A program made the position numbers and the translations under genes. The notes beneath the pieces were generated by a model that was not told where the DNA came from, searched no databases, and saw nothing but the letters and a program-made list of their open reading frames with translations. From positions 188,114 to 252,113 of the forward strand of contig NW_020170386.1 of the NCBI RefSeq assembly GCF_000524195.1: a stretch of 64,000 bases of DNA, in the 5' to 3' direction. The DNA comes from Echinococcus granulosus (Eukaryota; Platyhelminthes; Cestoda; Cyclophyllidea; Taeniidae). This document shows, in pieces, positions 23,129 to 38,300 of this stretch (the stretch's first letter is position 1; each line of letters starts with the position of its first letter).

Positions 23129-25926
23129 CTGAAATGGAAGTTGATGACCCGCTAATGCCTGCACTGAACTGTGTTGTCATGATTAAACATTGTCCATTTA
23201 TTAGTGAATCACGAATAATAAGTTCATCGGGTACTGAAGTTAATGGAACAAAAGAGAGTTGTTCTTAATATTGCCAAATGGGTCGCGGTTCTCTAAGTTG
23301 AACTTAAAAACTCATTGTCCCTGGTGCAAGTCAGGAATGTAAAATCTCCCACTACTAGTAGAAACATTTTGATCATCAGGGTTTTGTGAAACGAAGCATG
23401 CCAATTAACTTTCTTCTTTTAAAAATATTTACATTGTAAGACGCCTTCAAGTAAAGAAATTGAATATTATTAATGCATTATCTACTAGCACTCTATAACC
23501 AAAATCTTCATTTAAAAATTTCGTTCGCTAGATACGTGAAGGAGAATGCCATTTGCCTTATGATTTTCTTTTCCATTGCACCACCCTACGCGGTAGCACC
23601 CACCACCCCATTTGAAATTATGGAAATTAATTCACAGTTTAATTTGTGTAATCTCATTTAACCATGACAGCAAGACGAATAAATGAATCAGGTGATCTTG
23701 CCATTTATAGAGCCTGGCAAATGAGACACATTTAGGAACAAATCGCGTCTTGGATTCGATAGCAGTGACACAAGTGCTCCAGCTTAGGTTGATGCTCACG
23801 TTTGTGGTGGAGTTTACAGCACTTGTAAACTCATTTACAAGGATTCCTGGTCGTTAACCAATCCTACCAGAAATTTAAACCATCAGTCTTTTCAAGAATT
23901 ACCCTTTGAGATTAAAATAAGCCTGATTACTAGTAAAATTAGTTATTTTTGTGTTAGCCTACGCTGAGAAGTCTGAATGAACTTAGACGAAAGTCAGAGG
24001 CTTGGGTTGTCGAAAATGCTTAAAAGTACGCTTCTTTAGGCTCTAGAAACTTGTATCATCATTGCGGTTGCAATGGGATAGTAGTAGTAGCAGTAGTTCA
24101 ACTTTATATTAGTCGAGACTTACATTAAATTTTGTCTCTTGGCAGAGTTAAATGGCCAGTGAATAGAATAATTAGTTTGATTTTATTTAAGATTTTCGCC
24201 GCAAGAGGACTTTAACTAACCGTGCATCCCCTGCACACACTTCCATTCGGAATTAAAATGAGCTACTGACACCCGAATCACGCGAAGAGAAAAAAGCTAT
24301 AAATTTTCCAATGCCATTTGGGGGAACTAGGATTTGTTTTCTTATAAATGGATGCCTTTAATTTATGGAATAGTTGAATGGGAAATTTGCGCGCGCATTC
24401 ATTAGGTTAGCACATTTAAATGCAGGAGTGATATCTGGTACTGAAGGAAGAAGGAATGGACGATAAATTGACTCCTATCCAAAATTCTGACCGGGTAGGG
24501 CTAATTTCCCCTCAAGGGGTAGTGCATGCAAATGGCAACACGAGCTTTATTAGTAGGTGGATGCCAATCAGGGGAGCAAACATTAAGTGGACAGCTGTCA
24601 CTTTCGATTAAGCAGGCAAACAACTGCCCAGATGGGCGAAGGCTCTCGCCCTCACTAAAAGGGAATCCGATAACGACAAAAGAGCAAATTAATACGAGTG
24701 AAGTATTGTTTTTTCCTCTACCAACGGAACAATTAAAACAAACCAGATAATTTTATTCTTAAAGAAAATTACAAGTTGAGAAATACAACTGAAAGATAGT
24801 TTCTATACCAGTATTATTAACAGGAATTCATTTTGCACCTTCTTCGTTCCTGAAATTTGCCTGTTTTCACTCAGCACTTATAATCACAGGAGGATATACA
24901 TACTCAGGTAGGGGAGAGAGTAATATTGCCAGTTAGGAAATTATTTATCTTAAATTAAACGAGCTTTCACTCTTTAAACCTATTCATAATGAATGAGGTT
25001 CCTTCTGTAACCCTGTTGGAGTAATGATGGTCTGTGGTAATCACGGAAGCCACATGGTGTGTTGTGCCAGTACTTCCCCACTCAAACTACCTTTCAGAGG
25101 TGTCTGTGTTTTTGTTTTGCCGTAAATAATTCTGCAAATCCTACCCCGTAATAGCATTTTCCTATTTTCTAACCCCCCAGGGAGACCCATTACACCCACG
25201 TGGTAGTTTTATTCTGCAAAAGCCGACACTACGGTGTGCACAGAGGACTTTGCCTTTCCTCAGCACATAGTTGAGCGAAATATGGGAAAGTTTTACCAAG
25301 CACATGTTACGCGAGGTTGCACGATGACTACGTTAGTTGAGTGGATCACACTCGCGCACGATTAGTTTAACTGCAATCCTGATAATGAGCAGAAGTAAAA
25401 GGCAATGTTATTGTCTTTGCATGGCTGTTTCCAATCAATTTGTAAGAATTCTGCGACTGTTCCCTACGTTACAATTTAAACCGCAAAAAATCAAGGTGAC
25501 AAGCATCCGCTATTTTAATTCATGACAAGGAATGGGCACCTTTTAAAAACCTTATTGCATTTTTGAGGAATAGAAAAATGAGCCATAATAATAACCCCAC
25601 ATGTCAGCACATCCTTCATATCTATCTACTTTTCGTGACCACATACGATATAGATTTGCAAAGATCCATTTTCCAAAGAAAATTAAACACCTGGGATAAA
25701 CTTTTAGATTCCCATATTAAATGCTACTTATGTAGACTCAGTAGCAATGCGTCAAAATACTTCATGCAGATGAAGGGGAGTTGCCTGCGGACAAAAGTTG
25801 GATAAGTAAGGTTATAAAGGAGACGATAAATGAGCACTCACGAGAAGTTTCTAAACGACATTTTCTACTAGAAGGCCTGGAAAGAAGGGATAGAGTTGGC
25901 AAAAGCCATGTATACAACAAACGACG

Positions 25927-26345
25927 TCAGATGTCACGTTTAATGGACCAAGTGGGAGCAGGGCTCGTGGTCCTGGTGAGCGTGCTGGGCCGCGACTGCT
26001 GGTGGAGATGGTGAGGCGTAGAACAGCCATGCACTTGCCGCTGTCGTTCCGCCGCCTGCACCGCCGAGGTAACATTTTGGTTGGCGTCGCGCAGCTCCTG
26101 AAGTACCTCGTCCAGTCCGCGCATATTCAGACGTACTAGATCGGTGGGCGACCTCTCCTCCGACTCGTAGACGCCCGAGCCGAAAGAGAGTGACTTGCCC
26201 GGTGGCGATTTGTACACACTCCTCAACAGGCCCGAAGTAACTTCTGTCTCCCCTCCTTCCCTCGGTGTCTCTCCTCTATACGGACGGTACGCCCGCATGC
26301 TCGACATGCCTGTCATCCAACTGTGGCGTGGAGACTCCAATGATG
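25927..26345 (-). CDS. DOK-type adaptor last coding exon
   Basis: Acceptor GTGTACTCAG|CA (phase 1) to TGA at 25927. It encodes a basic/Ser-rich stretch with two possible tyrosine sites (SVYKSP, GVYESEE), then a heptad-like segment DEVLQELRDANQNVTSAVQA that could form a short coiled coil, and a His/Ser/Thr-rich end. The segment shows no named domain. Confidence 0.72.
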
Positions 26346-29300
26346 CTGAGTACACCAAAGACCCTCTTCTCAAAACAATGCGTGTGCTTATTTGCTTATT
26401 TATAGCTAACTGTATACTACGCTGTACTCCTTTAGCAATCATGCAACGCTTCCCTCTGAGACAAAGGTGATGTAATGAGCGTGCCTAGGATTTGCCTCAC
26501 CATGACTCATGCCTAAATGTTTAAGTTACCCTAAATTAAATAAAAGTAGCGTTGGTTGCCATGCACAATAGTGTTATTTACTACTGTGTACTCAAATTAA
26601 ATTTAGGGTGATGAGTGTGATTATACCTACAACTTAGACAAGCAGAAAAAAACAACTTAGTGAAAACAAGTATTTTCATAGAGACAAACAAGTATGTGAA
26701 CGATAAAAAGGATGGCTGAGAAATTATTGCGCTGCAACATCAATTGGACCGAGTCTCTTTGCTTTCTTTTCGGCGCTGCTCGTGTTGCTGACAGTTCTAC
26801 ATGCTTCTAAATGCAACCTCTTTTCGCATTAAAATGTATGTTTAAGGAGTACATTGCTTGCAGTAGCCTGATGAGCAGACTCGCTGTTTGATTGTTGGTT
26901 TTCAAGGTCGGTGGCTCATACACGCATGTTGTTAAACCACCCTGACACCTGACTAGAGGAATCAAGGTGCAAAAAATGTAACATTGATAAACTCCGGGAA
27001 TTTAGTCGCATACAAAAATTGGTAAGGTCTTTCGCTATGGCGCAGTCAATGCTCTTTGAGTGATCGTGGACCTCATAACACACTTTTCTATCCATTTAGC
27101 CATATTCAACAGCTAAACCGGGAGAACTAACTGTTGAAAAGATATAGGTAGACTCGAACTCGGTGATATTCTCATTCAAATACTACAAATTATTGGAAGT
27201 TATACAATATCGCAGTATTTTGACATTACGACTTGATAATCGAATGCCCGTACAGCAAGGATGCACCACTTTATTAGCTAAAATTTCATTATTTCAGATT
27301 GTGAAAGTCAGGAAATCAAGGAAATGTGAGAATACAACAAGGCATAACGTCAGCGCTCTGTGGATCAACTAAAGGTACGTGTCTTATCACATTATCATGA
27401 CCTACTTTGGCGATAGCTGGCCAGATCGGAGGTCTTTGGAGAATAGTTGACAAATGATTTGGGGACAACGGATGGTGGTGTGTTGTTGATAACAGTGGCA
27501 CCGTTGTATCTAACCGAATTTCCAGACCTGCTCTCATCACCCTCGAGAGCATTAGTGATAGTGATGGCGCTGGTGTTCGCCTCGCGATGTTGGCGGGGTA
27601 GGAGGAGGGGGGTAGTGGGTGGGGGCGGAGCGGGAGGAAGGTTGGTGTCCTCTGAACGCTGCACCCTGGTACTTGGAGGCCCCAGACCGCTGCCCGGATG
27701 CCTACCCTCCGTCCCCTGCGTATCCTTTTCACCCGCCTTCTCTCCACTCTCCGAGGTGGGCACGTTGTCGTACAAGCGCAGCTGGTGCGCAATCCCATTC
27801 GATGTTGCCTCCTTCACTTCTGCTGTTGGCGTCACTGGTGTTGGTTCTTTTGATTGCAACTGCCCGTTGGTCTTCAGTTGCGCAGCGATCTGGGCAGACA
27901 GTAGTTGCGATAAGGCGTTTTCACTGGCAGGAGTGATTCAAACTCTCTTCATCAAAGTATTTAGTCTCCAAACGGCTGTCTCAATGCTCATTAGTCACAG
28001 TGCCTATTGATTAGTTACCACTACAGTTTCATTCACAGCACCTAATTTTATGAAGGTACCCGTGTCAATTGCGCGAATGTATCAACATGATACCTTACAA
28101 ACGCGTATGTTTAATAATTTCACGATGGTAATCCGGTGGTATGCGTTTGCTGAGAGTTAAGATGAGTTGATAATTATGGCAACAGTTGTGCTAATATGAG
28201 CTTTGAGATATGCGCTTAAAAGACGAAAAATAACTCAACGAACAGATTAGGTCCTTTTCCTCTTCAAATTGACTTAAAATTCTTGCGACTACCAAACTTA
28301 AACAAGTCCTCAATCAGGAGTTTAGACTATCACTTTGTGTTGGGTAAAAACATTTAATGAAACAAACACTGTTTCCCATTCTGTAAAATTTAATTGCGGT
28401 TTCCCTCATCTTCACGCCAATGTAAAAGCCCACCACTTTTAGAAGTTTAATGTAAACCTTCGATCCTTCTTAGTATTTTGCACATTTAAACTGCATTTCG
28501 TCCCTCTTAAAATATTCTTAATCTCCGAAAGTTATTACAACATTAACCATTGAATGTACAATTTGCTTGGATGTTAAATGGAGCTAAAATCGAGTTAGTA
28601 ATTAGGTAATCTAGCATTTATCCCTCACGAATTATGCCTACAACAGCCCCTTGTAAGATGCGTATAAGAATTTTGGGCTCGTGAGAAATCCAATATGCTG
28701 CTTATTTTAATATCATTCATATTTGTACGTGATAAACATTATATAGTTTTGGATTTCCTAAGCCCACTTTAATAGGTTTGAGCACACACTTACAGCTTTT
28801 CCCGGTGACGCAATAAACACGCCATTGTTATTACCCACTGCCTTTTCCATTGGCTTTTGTAATGAAATAGCTGAATCCGTGGCACCGCTGGGTAAGCAGT
28901 TCCCCTGAACCTCCTCCCCCTCCTTCTGCGATACGGTTTTATCCAATATTTCCTCCACTTGTCGTCTGACTGGTGTTGATGAAGCTCTCTTGAAATTCCC
29001 CGATGTCCACCAGCCACCGTTGCTGCCCTTGCCACTGTCATTGCCACCGGGGTTGATGGTGCCACGCCAGTTCCCCTTCGGACTAGGACTCCTGTTACCC
29101 ATTTTGGAGAAGGACTTAGCACTTCCCAAGTCGGGGGAGCCCTTCAGCGGCACCGGTGGCGGGAGCTGATCCGCGGCACCGGAAGACCCCATCTCGGCAA
29201 TGAAACAGTGTTCCTGATGTTGCTGCAGCATCTGCTGTCTTGCGGCCTGCTCCTGACGCAAACGCTGTTTGGCCTCGAGAGCAAGATGGCGAATCTGCGA

Positions 29301-32300
29301 CACGATAGCATCCACCGGTTGGTTGTTACTGGGAGAACACATGAAGAAGAAGCGGCCGTCGCCGGTGGAGCATCGGCGACCCGCGTCAATGCGCAGCACG
29401 CCTCCTACTGCGCCGAATCTGCAATCAGGCAACTTGGTCATTAACCCCACTTATTGTTAACTTTTTTGTTAATATCTCTAGCCCTTGCACATAAACCCCA
29501 GAATTCAATCAAGTTCTCCAAAGCTGATAAAGGATGACAACTGGCGGTGGCACCTCTGTTCAGCGGATATTTTAATGTCTTTTACTTTAAAGTAACCTAA
29601 ATGTACTTATTGAGTTACAGTAAACTTAGCGAGGAAGCGCTTTTAGGTTTCACGAAAATAATGGGTCCTAAACTAAGTCCATAGCTGAATTCAGCATATT
29701 GAAAAGCATTTAACAAAAGTCGGTCATGATCATTTCCAAGGAAATAAAGTGTGTGCACAATTGGTAACCATATAGATTGGGATTTTGAACCAAATTGTCA
29801 TTCACGCTGTGAGATCACGTTAATAACTAGTGATATTTTAATCGAATTTCCCTTAAGGAATTTGTGCATACGAATGCCTTTTTTCAGATAATCATCGCTA
29901 AAAACAAGAACAATGGATGCGAATACGATTGTCTGAACAGAGTAACTCCACTTTGTGGCAGAAAGCATAATCGCGTGGAATAAGTTGTAAGGGTGAAGCG
30001 GGCCTGTGATCCTTCACATGATGTTTACAGGCTACGCACTGGCCGCGTCGTGCAGATGGATTGCAATGGCCTCCACAGACGAGGTAAAAGGCTTCTGCGT
30101 AATTGTACGTGGGAGTTGTTGGTCTTCGCGAGAGAGCTCTGTTGAATTTTGGTGTGCCAGCACGTATATATGTGCAACAGATACGAAGTCACGGCGCCCA
30201 TTTCCTGGACAATTGGCCTAGTCATGCACCAGTGCACCTCCTCGGACAGTTTGGATAGCACCTCTAAGTTAAGCGTTGTCTGAGACGCCACACTACGCTA
30301 CACTATCTCTTGTACTGCATTGTGATTTGCACAAGAATGTGGCACCAAGTTTGCAGAGTTAGCTTTTGGGTTTATTCCGTAAATCGTAAATAGTTGAAGA
30401 AACTTAAAATTTTCCGAACATCCAATCGTTTGTCCCCTCGAAAAGAATGTAAACCCAAAATTCGTGCAAGTTTAACACCGTTCGAGTTTCTTAGACTGTG
30501 ACAAAATCGGTATGATTTGGTAAAAAGAACTTGTGTGATGGCTTGACGATTTCCATTTTTCTCCAAGGCGATTAGCACGTGACAATTCTTGGCTTAAATT
30601 GCAACGCGAGGCACAGCACTTTGCCAATGTATCGGCCTATTTCATCCACTCTGAGGATGTTGAGAGAAGCATGAATCGCAAATAAACAGGCACGCAACCA
30701 TCATTGCCACAAAAGGCGTAGATTCGCAACAAGAGAGTGCTAGAGTGAAGGCTAGGATAAGAAATCAGGGGCGTGAATTGAATAGCTCCATCACGAAAAT
30801 GAAACACTCCTAACAATTAGGTGTCAAGCCGAAGCCATCAAAAAGTCATCGGACGTGATTTTACACCACAATATTTGAATCTTTTTTAGTGAGTCACTTG
30901 TTTCCTCATTTATCTTTTCTGATCTTTTCGAGCCCACAATATGAAAAATCGATGAACCATCATTTTCGGAACCGAAAAGCTAACATATATTATAGTTTTT
31001 GAAACAAAGTATAGTCTAAGTGCCGCGAAACCTCAAATAACAGTGAGGTGAAAGGTTCAGTAATTTCGCGAACTTTGGGTGCTATACTATGGTCGCCACA
31101 GGCTCCTTGTCATTACTGTCCTTATAATAGACTTGTCGGAGAAAATACGCAGGAAGTTGAGGGGTTCCCGACGCTGTCCAATGGAGTGTGCAGTGAGAGG
31201 ACCACCAAACAAAATTGTAGTCAAGGCCATAAATAACTTTAGCCATGCTTGTGATAATACCTCCAGAGTATGTGGATTACACATATGAAAGTAGCGATCG
31301 CTGGATGGACACTTGTTCAACATCCTTATGAAAGGAAATATTCATCATCCCAAAATCGTCCCATTCAACAAATTAGCCGGAATATTTGTGTTGCAGCTAA
31401 AGCAAGTAGCATATATTGTGCTGTATCTAACCTAGTGGTTGCCAGAATAGTAGTTTCCTTTTTCGAATTTAGGAACCGTAAAAGTGCCAAAAAGTTCGCT
31501 GGAGATCCACTTCAATTTTACTTTAGGAATCCCTGAATACCCCCTCAATTTTTAAAATAGAGCAACCCTTAACTAGTCCCTTCTTAAAAGGGAGATCTTT
31601 AAGAATATTAAAATCCTGGTGATGCCCTTTTCGTCATGCCGTCCCTGCTGATACGTGAAACGCGGATTTTCCGGTGAATGGTAAGTGCATGCTTATAAGT
31701 ATACGCGCTCTAAAGTGCGTCCAAATGCACCATGAGTTCAACTGGTGTACACTTGTCGATACCTGATCCGTGATTTACGTCAATTTACGCAGCGACACGC
31801 AACTCTGGTTCCAAGTACATGCAAGCACGCATCTCCACCCCACCGAGGCTTCGGTTGGTCGCGACATGTGGCACGCTATTGTGGTCTCGGCTTCTCAACT
31901 GCCCACTTTCACCACTGATCAAGGTGGTGTAAAGCTTCTATCTATACTAACTGATTAAAGTGCAATTACTTGCATACATTTAGCCCAGGATTTGTTTTGG
32001 CGGGAGAAAAGGCCAGTCGATGTTAAAGGAAATTATTCTATTTGCATTTTAGTGGCCCCAATCTCATTCGTCACCTCTAAGAATTTAGCCTCTCATTGAA
32101 ATTTGAAATTAACGCCCTACCCGCACACAATCTACGACACGTAATCAAACCTCATGTTCCAAATTTACTAGAGTTTTGCGCTTTTTTCATTACACTTCTT
32201 TACGCTTTCTGCCATAATGCTCATTTAACCTGGGTCTGCATTCACAAGTAGGCATCAGTGAATTTTTTCTCTGTATTAAAAATATACAACAGTATTTCCC

Positions 32301-35300
32301 TACCAACTACTCTTCTTGCCTTGCGAAGTAGTAAGCGTTTGTGGAAAGAAACAACTTTTTGCTCCTCACACCTAGAAGATTTGATCTCTGGCGTCTATGA
32401 GACGATTACGGCAGTGAAGCTGAGCAGTAGCGATAACCTCATCATGACCTCGCATAGTGATCAATGAATGGAATTTGATGAGCAAAGCATTAGCACGCTT
32501 CCTACCTATAATGTTTTATTACCTATTGGTTAAAGTGAAAAGAATTAAATTCTGTCCAAATGCAGTACTAGTCGATACTGGAAGGGATACGCATTATTCT
32601 AACAAGACGGCGAAACCGTACTTGAAAGAGTGATTCCACTGGAACAACCTGCACAAATAAGGAAATAATCAGAACGGATTTCTGTTTGAAATCAGTTCCA
32701 ACGGATTGACTTTTGAAGAGAGCATAATGACCGAAGATAGGATACTGATTGCCAATCGGCATCTCAGAAGATTCACCTGCATGCATTCATTCCGTGTCGC
32801 GTATGTGATGTAATATTCTACCGACACCAGGGTAGGCAGTGAGTCACTCCAACACTGCTACCGCTATCCTCGGTATAAACGGTGTATGGAGAGACGGACC
32901 ACGCCTTCCTAGGAGGTTGTTGCAATATAGCATTCTACCGGTTGTGGGCGTTTTTAAAGTCGCTCTGGCTCAATTGGTCATTTGGTACTTACACGAGGCC
33001 TTCCGTTCATGACTTTTATGCTTCGTGGTTTTATTGGGTATGCAATTACCTTCGAGCCTTTTCAATATAGATTGGTATTTGGTGCATAGGGCATTCTCAG
33101 CCATTGCATACAGTAAGCGTCTTTAGTTCTTCATATTCGCAACTTGGAAACAACAAATTTGCAAGTACACATGTCGAATGTTGTAAGTAGGGAAATGGAA
33201 ATAATTACATAGATTCAAAAGTTGCTGGAGATGTTTTAGGCATGTTGATTGTCGATACTTCTGGAAAGGATATTTTTCCCTTTAGTGCACCAACTAGGCT
33301 CAACATAGCCATCCTTTCAGTAGGCAACACGGTAGTTATTACAAGTTAAAACATCCGCTATGAATGAATTTACACCAAGGAAAGGTTAATGAACAATTTC
33401 TGGAACTACGGCAATTTCACAAGCATTATGGATATTTAATTCGTTCGATTTTCGACAGGTAAAGTTGACATTATTTTTTTAAATTGTTCTTTTGTTTACC
33501 AAGTACGTAATCAAGTATTCGGGCTATGTTACACCACATACTAGGAAGAGAAAAAAAATTACAAGGGCATTCAGATGCTTAATTGAATTCCTCAGCAGAA
33601 GAGAAGATCACATCAAGAGGAACCGTGGCGATGAAACCGTCTCGTCAGTTTGGTGCGTCGGCTGCATGAGAACCATCTCGGCAGCGTGAGCGGCACTGGC
33701 CAGCCTGCCCCACGTGAACCACCGCCGAGGCGGCGTGCACGTGCGATTCAGGGAGCAGCGGCTGACTGACTCGACTGATAGTAATAAACCCGCCGTATGA
33801 TCACCCGAGAGCAGTGAATGCTCACCAACTGCGTTTTTTGCGTCGCGAACATTACACGATCGAGAAACATGTGAAATTACAACTGAAATCCACTCACTAT
33901 TCAGATCGGGCCTGGACCATACGGAAATGCTACTATATTCACCATTAACTCTTTCAGACTGCATGAAATCACTGTGCACGGAATTTGAAATGCGCAAACA
34001 CACGCGATATTCTTAGTGGCTCATTCAGTCTCACCGGACACAATCAGTTTATTACGTTAATGGGATCGTTTTCGCTATCCAAGTTTTGAAGAAAGTACAA
34101 AGCTATTTTATTTACACGACAAACAACTATTAGCGCTTACCCACATATAATACATGCCAATAGATTTGTTTCTAAGGTTTTCACACAATATTTACCAGTC
34201 TAGGGCGTAAGAGACTACAAAATAATCCAAAAATTTCATACAGAACTACTTGTGGTTTCATTTAGATACAAAAGAAGTTTACGTTAAGAATTCGCACAAG
34301 CATACACATCCTAAGGATGTGAAAAATTCACATAAATGGTAGGCGTTGTAACATTATTCTCAAACCTTTAACGAAATATGACTTTAGTGATTTTTAAACT
34401 CAAAAACTCTGATTGACTTAACAACACGAATCTTTGAAATAAAAATACGATTGTCTCCAACCACTTTGTAAAAAACAAAAACAAAAAAAATTGTCAAGAT
34501 TTCAGCTGCACACTTACAATGACTATTAACTTCACACCAAATCCAGTACTGATTATTTAAAACATTGCCTTTTACCGCATTCACATTTCGCCATTCTTGG
34601 AGAAGGATGTTTGAGACGCATATAATCTGGGGGTGCTTTATTCCTAGTCTCGATAGAGAAAGGAGGCTACAGTAACTCCCCGATTCCGAGCATTGTCACA
34701 ATACTATAAGGAAAAACTTTGTTAATGTGGGTTTTTAAAATTTTCGTGTCCGTTATTGTTTCACTTGTACCGAATAAAGTCTAGGAATTGAATTATTAGG
34801 GAAAACGCCGAAATGTACACAATATTTTCTGATCAATCTGCTCTAATCCTTCAAATTCATGGCCTTTGCATACCCTTTGCTGGCAAGACAATTTTCGCCA
34901 ATCACACTCACGACTAAGAGCAAAGAGGGAGCCTTCAAGGTTGTAGGCTGTGCATGTCACTCACTGCGCATTTTTCGTGCCAAGGAGCCGTTTCTTCTAC
35001 CGACGTGCGCCATGTTTCCTCCCCCCCTCCCACACCCTGACAGACAGATAAAGATTTTCATGCAATGCGCGCACAACGAGAGTGCTACCCTGTGGGGCCA
35101 AATGTATTTCCCGGGATGTGCAAGTCCATAAGCGCTGAGCACATGAGGTGCTCATTCTACCACTGAATTTCAACGATAGGTGTGAGTTCATCAGCAGAGG
35201 AGTGTCAAGGTAGGTTCATCAGACTTAAACAGCGCTCTCTGTTTAAGATGTACCGAGGGATTTCGAACAACTCTGGGTTGAGGCTAGGCCAACAAGAAGG

Positions 35301-38300
35301 TGAGTCCGTATTTCTCATGCCCCTTGTCAAGGAATGTTTAACTAAGGCGAAATTAGTGAGTGCGGCCCAAAACAACAGGTAGAAGCATGCGAATTAACAC
35401 AGTGAATCACCTTTCCCACGACTAAGACTGAGAAAGGTAATTCATTATTATATGAGAAAAGAAAATTGGTGATTTTGCCGTTACAAGAAGTCATTGGTGT
35501 TTTTAGCAAAGTTTTTGCACAGACAATTTTTTCAGGGCGAAATCCAGACAGGTTTAAACATACCCTCCAAAATAAGAACGCTGCCCTTTGTATCAGATCC
35601 ATTATTTAAAAAGTTATCGCAAACTCTCTCTCCATTCTGTCACATTATTTTTACATAGCTTATTAGTTTGCATCAAGATGTACTGCTCATCAACAAGCTG
35701 TATAAGTATTCTTCCATAATGGTGGCGTAATGGGATCTGGACGAAAACTGTTGGAAAATTGTTGCCTCTTCTCAGCATATTAGGACACTTCTTGATGTAC
35801 TTTTATGAAGTGTGTGCTGGACACGCGCTTCAAATACAAGCAGTCCTCAAGCTAACATTTTTGTGGAGCAACAAACAAAAGCCTACCGCCGGATGAGCAG
35901 ATAGGGGAACCAATGAAGGACCCGTTCGCCATTGTGATCAAGTAACTCCAGACGGTCATCAGTGAGGCGGAGAAAGCAATCCATCTTCGAAAGACGCAGC
36001 TTTTCCCAATCTCCGCGCTGTTGAATTATTGCTGGTATAAGGTCCTCTACCAAAAACAATGCAAATATGCTTTTTGTGCATTAACAACCTTCCTAATTAA
36101 CATTATTAGAGGTCATCTGCAAAATTCTCAAATATGCAAAGGAATGATTGCTACAATAACTAAAGCATAAATTACTAAATCAAATATTGATTTAAATACT
36201 TCCACTTTTTTTCAAATTCTCATTTCGTACACCTTAAGAGCGGTATAACTCTAAAAATTTCACTGCAGATATTGGTTTTGAGTACAATTATAATTAAATA
36301 ATGGCGAATGGTTTTTTAAAGAACTGAGCCCTCTCACTCCTAAAGGAAGTATCAACTTTCACTTCTGGGACGACAGTTTGTAAAAGGTGTTGCCTCTGCG
36401 TGAGTCGTTGGGCCGACACTTGTCCACGCCGAGAGAGGATGACCCAGGAGTAATTAAATACTAATGGTTTGTGTTGGGGTGACTTAATGGTTCTTTAAGC
36501 GACTGCGCGTAAACTTTGTCCTGCCCTGTACTAATTTGATGATGCATCCATTTTTTAAAAATCTGACTAAGAGGTAATTAACGCCGTTGGAGAATGACTA
36601 ATTGGGCATGGTCTTGTTTATGTTAAATGTCCATCTTCGATTTATGAGTTAACGATCCTCAATAGCCTCTTCAAACACCTAATCACCTAGATAGAGTGGA
36701 TGTTAGTCACTTAATATTTGACTCACGTGCAGAACATGGCTCATAAACCTCATTATCAATTGTGTCGATGTCAAGATCGTATCGATTATTGACGTTTGCG
36801 CTGGAATCGCCTCGAAGGGTATCCTGACTGTCCGATGGGCGCAGCGTACCCACCAGAGAGTCTCGCGACTGCGTCAGCGGATTTTTGGCCGCCTTTTTCC
36901 TCTTCCCCAGGTTAGCTTTAATCATAGACATCCAAGTAGTGGCCTCTGTCTCACCTGACATTGCGAGGTAAAGTCGTTTATTTCCGAAAATCCCCGCTGG
37001 AACTAACTTCAGAGCAAAGTAGCCCACATCGTTGATTGAAACTGTCACCACAGTGCATGACTTGTACTCGGAGAGGTTACAGAGCGCGGTGAAAGCCCGA
37101 GTAACTGGAGTCACTGACGAAAGCTGTGTGGGGTTGCTTGTGCTCGAAATAGTTCCAGTAGCTGAGACTCCTGAAAAGATGCTCTTTATATCCTCCTCAG
37201 TTTGTCCAAATCCCAACGGGCGCGATTTTATGCATAAAAAGGTGTCCGTATCATCTGTCAACAAGCGAACTTCACAGGGGACCCAATGATCCTGCGAAAC
37301 AAACGTTAAATGAATGGGTTAATTTGTCGCTAATATACTTTGATCTATCCTGCGCGCTATAGCAACTGGTCAAGAGCAACACTTTTTAAGCATGGATTAT
37401 GGAGAGGAAATATTCGCAGAATTATAAAATACCGACACTTTAAATTGGGTATCGCAAATAATGACCTGTTATAGATGACCAGATAAACATTAATCACGTT
37501 CAACATAAATTGGAGAAAGGTCAAAATTCACGGTTTGAACCCTAAGATAAGCATTTCATGATCGGAGTTGGGGGTTAAACATAAGCTGAATTTGCCATGA
37601 ACACCTAGGCAATTACCAACTTTATGCATTAATAATGCACTGAACCATAATGAAATAAGTTATTGAACCTTTATTTTAATGTGTGTATGTATGTAGATGA
37701 GAAATTAGTTGATTAAGATCATGCATGATTTCATATTTCAAAAGGCTGCAATCACAACCCAGTCATAGAAACGCGAAAAAGGATCTGATACGCGAAGAAC
37801 CTTTCTTAGGTGTTAATGGTCACAGCATTTACCCACTGAAAAGTGTTAAAGCTCAAAGTTAGTTTAAAGATATCGAAATTCGAATGTTACTTCCACGAGA
37901 CACTTGCAAAAAAAGCGGAAACAAATAAGCGGGTAAGAGTCGGAAGTTAATTATCACAAAAGGAAGAATCGTCGGATTCATAAAAGTGAGTAGAAAAAAG
38001 GGAATTTAGCAAATTTTTACGAAGATTACATGAGAAGATGGCAAAGATTAACTAATGTAATCGCATATCTGTAAACAAAATCTAATCATAAAATGTGCAC
38101 AAAATCGGGATCCGAACAAAAGTAGAATTTTAGAAAAACGGCTTTAGGTGGCTGCAAGCCATTAGAGGAATGATATTTGGATTGGTATGCGTAACTTATT
38201 CCCCTGCATAATTAAACAGAAACTTATCCCATTGTACAAAAAAAATTATCAGGTTCGAAAGTCGGGACATGCAAAATTAAGGAGAGCTTCCTCTTTGGGA

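Larger units (their letters stand above)
16144..25926. other. Long gene-poor stretch upstream of the protocadherin
   Basis: About 9.8 kb with no confirmed gene; it includes the two candidate exons listed at 20809 and 22971. GC-richer patches occur near 17040-17200 and 24480-24720, each giving plausible-looking frames on both strands, so coding status cannot be decided. A short TAG/CAG trinucleotide run sits near 24081-24100. Confidence 0.5.

Noticed and set aside
27447..28010. 187-codon plus-strand open frame
   Set aside because: Antisense of adaptor exon 5, whose minus-strand reading fits neighbouring exons in phase.
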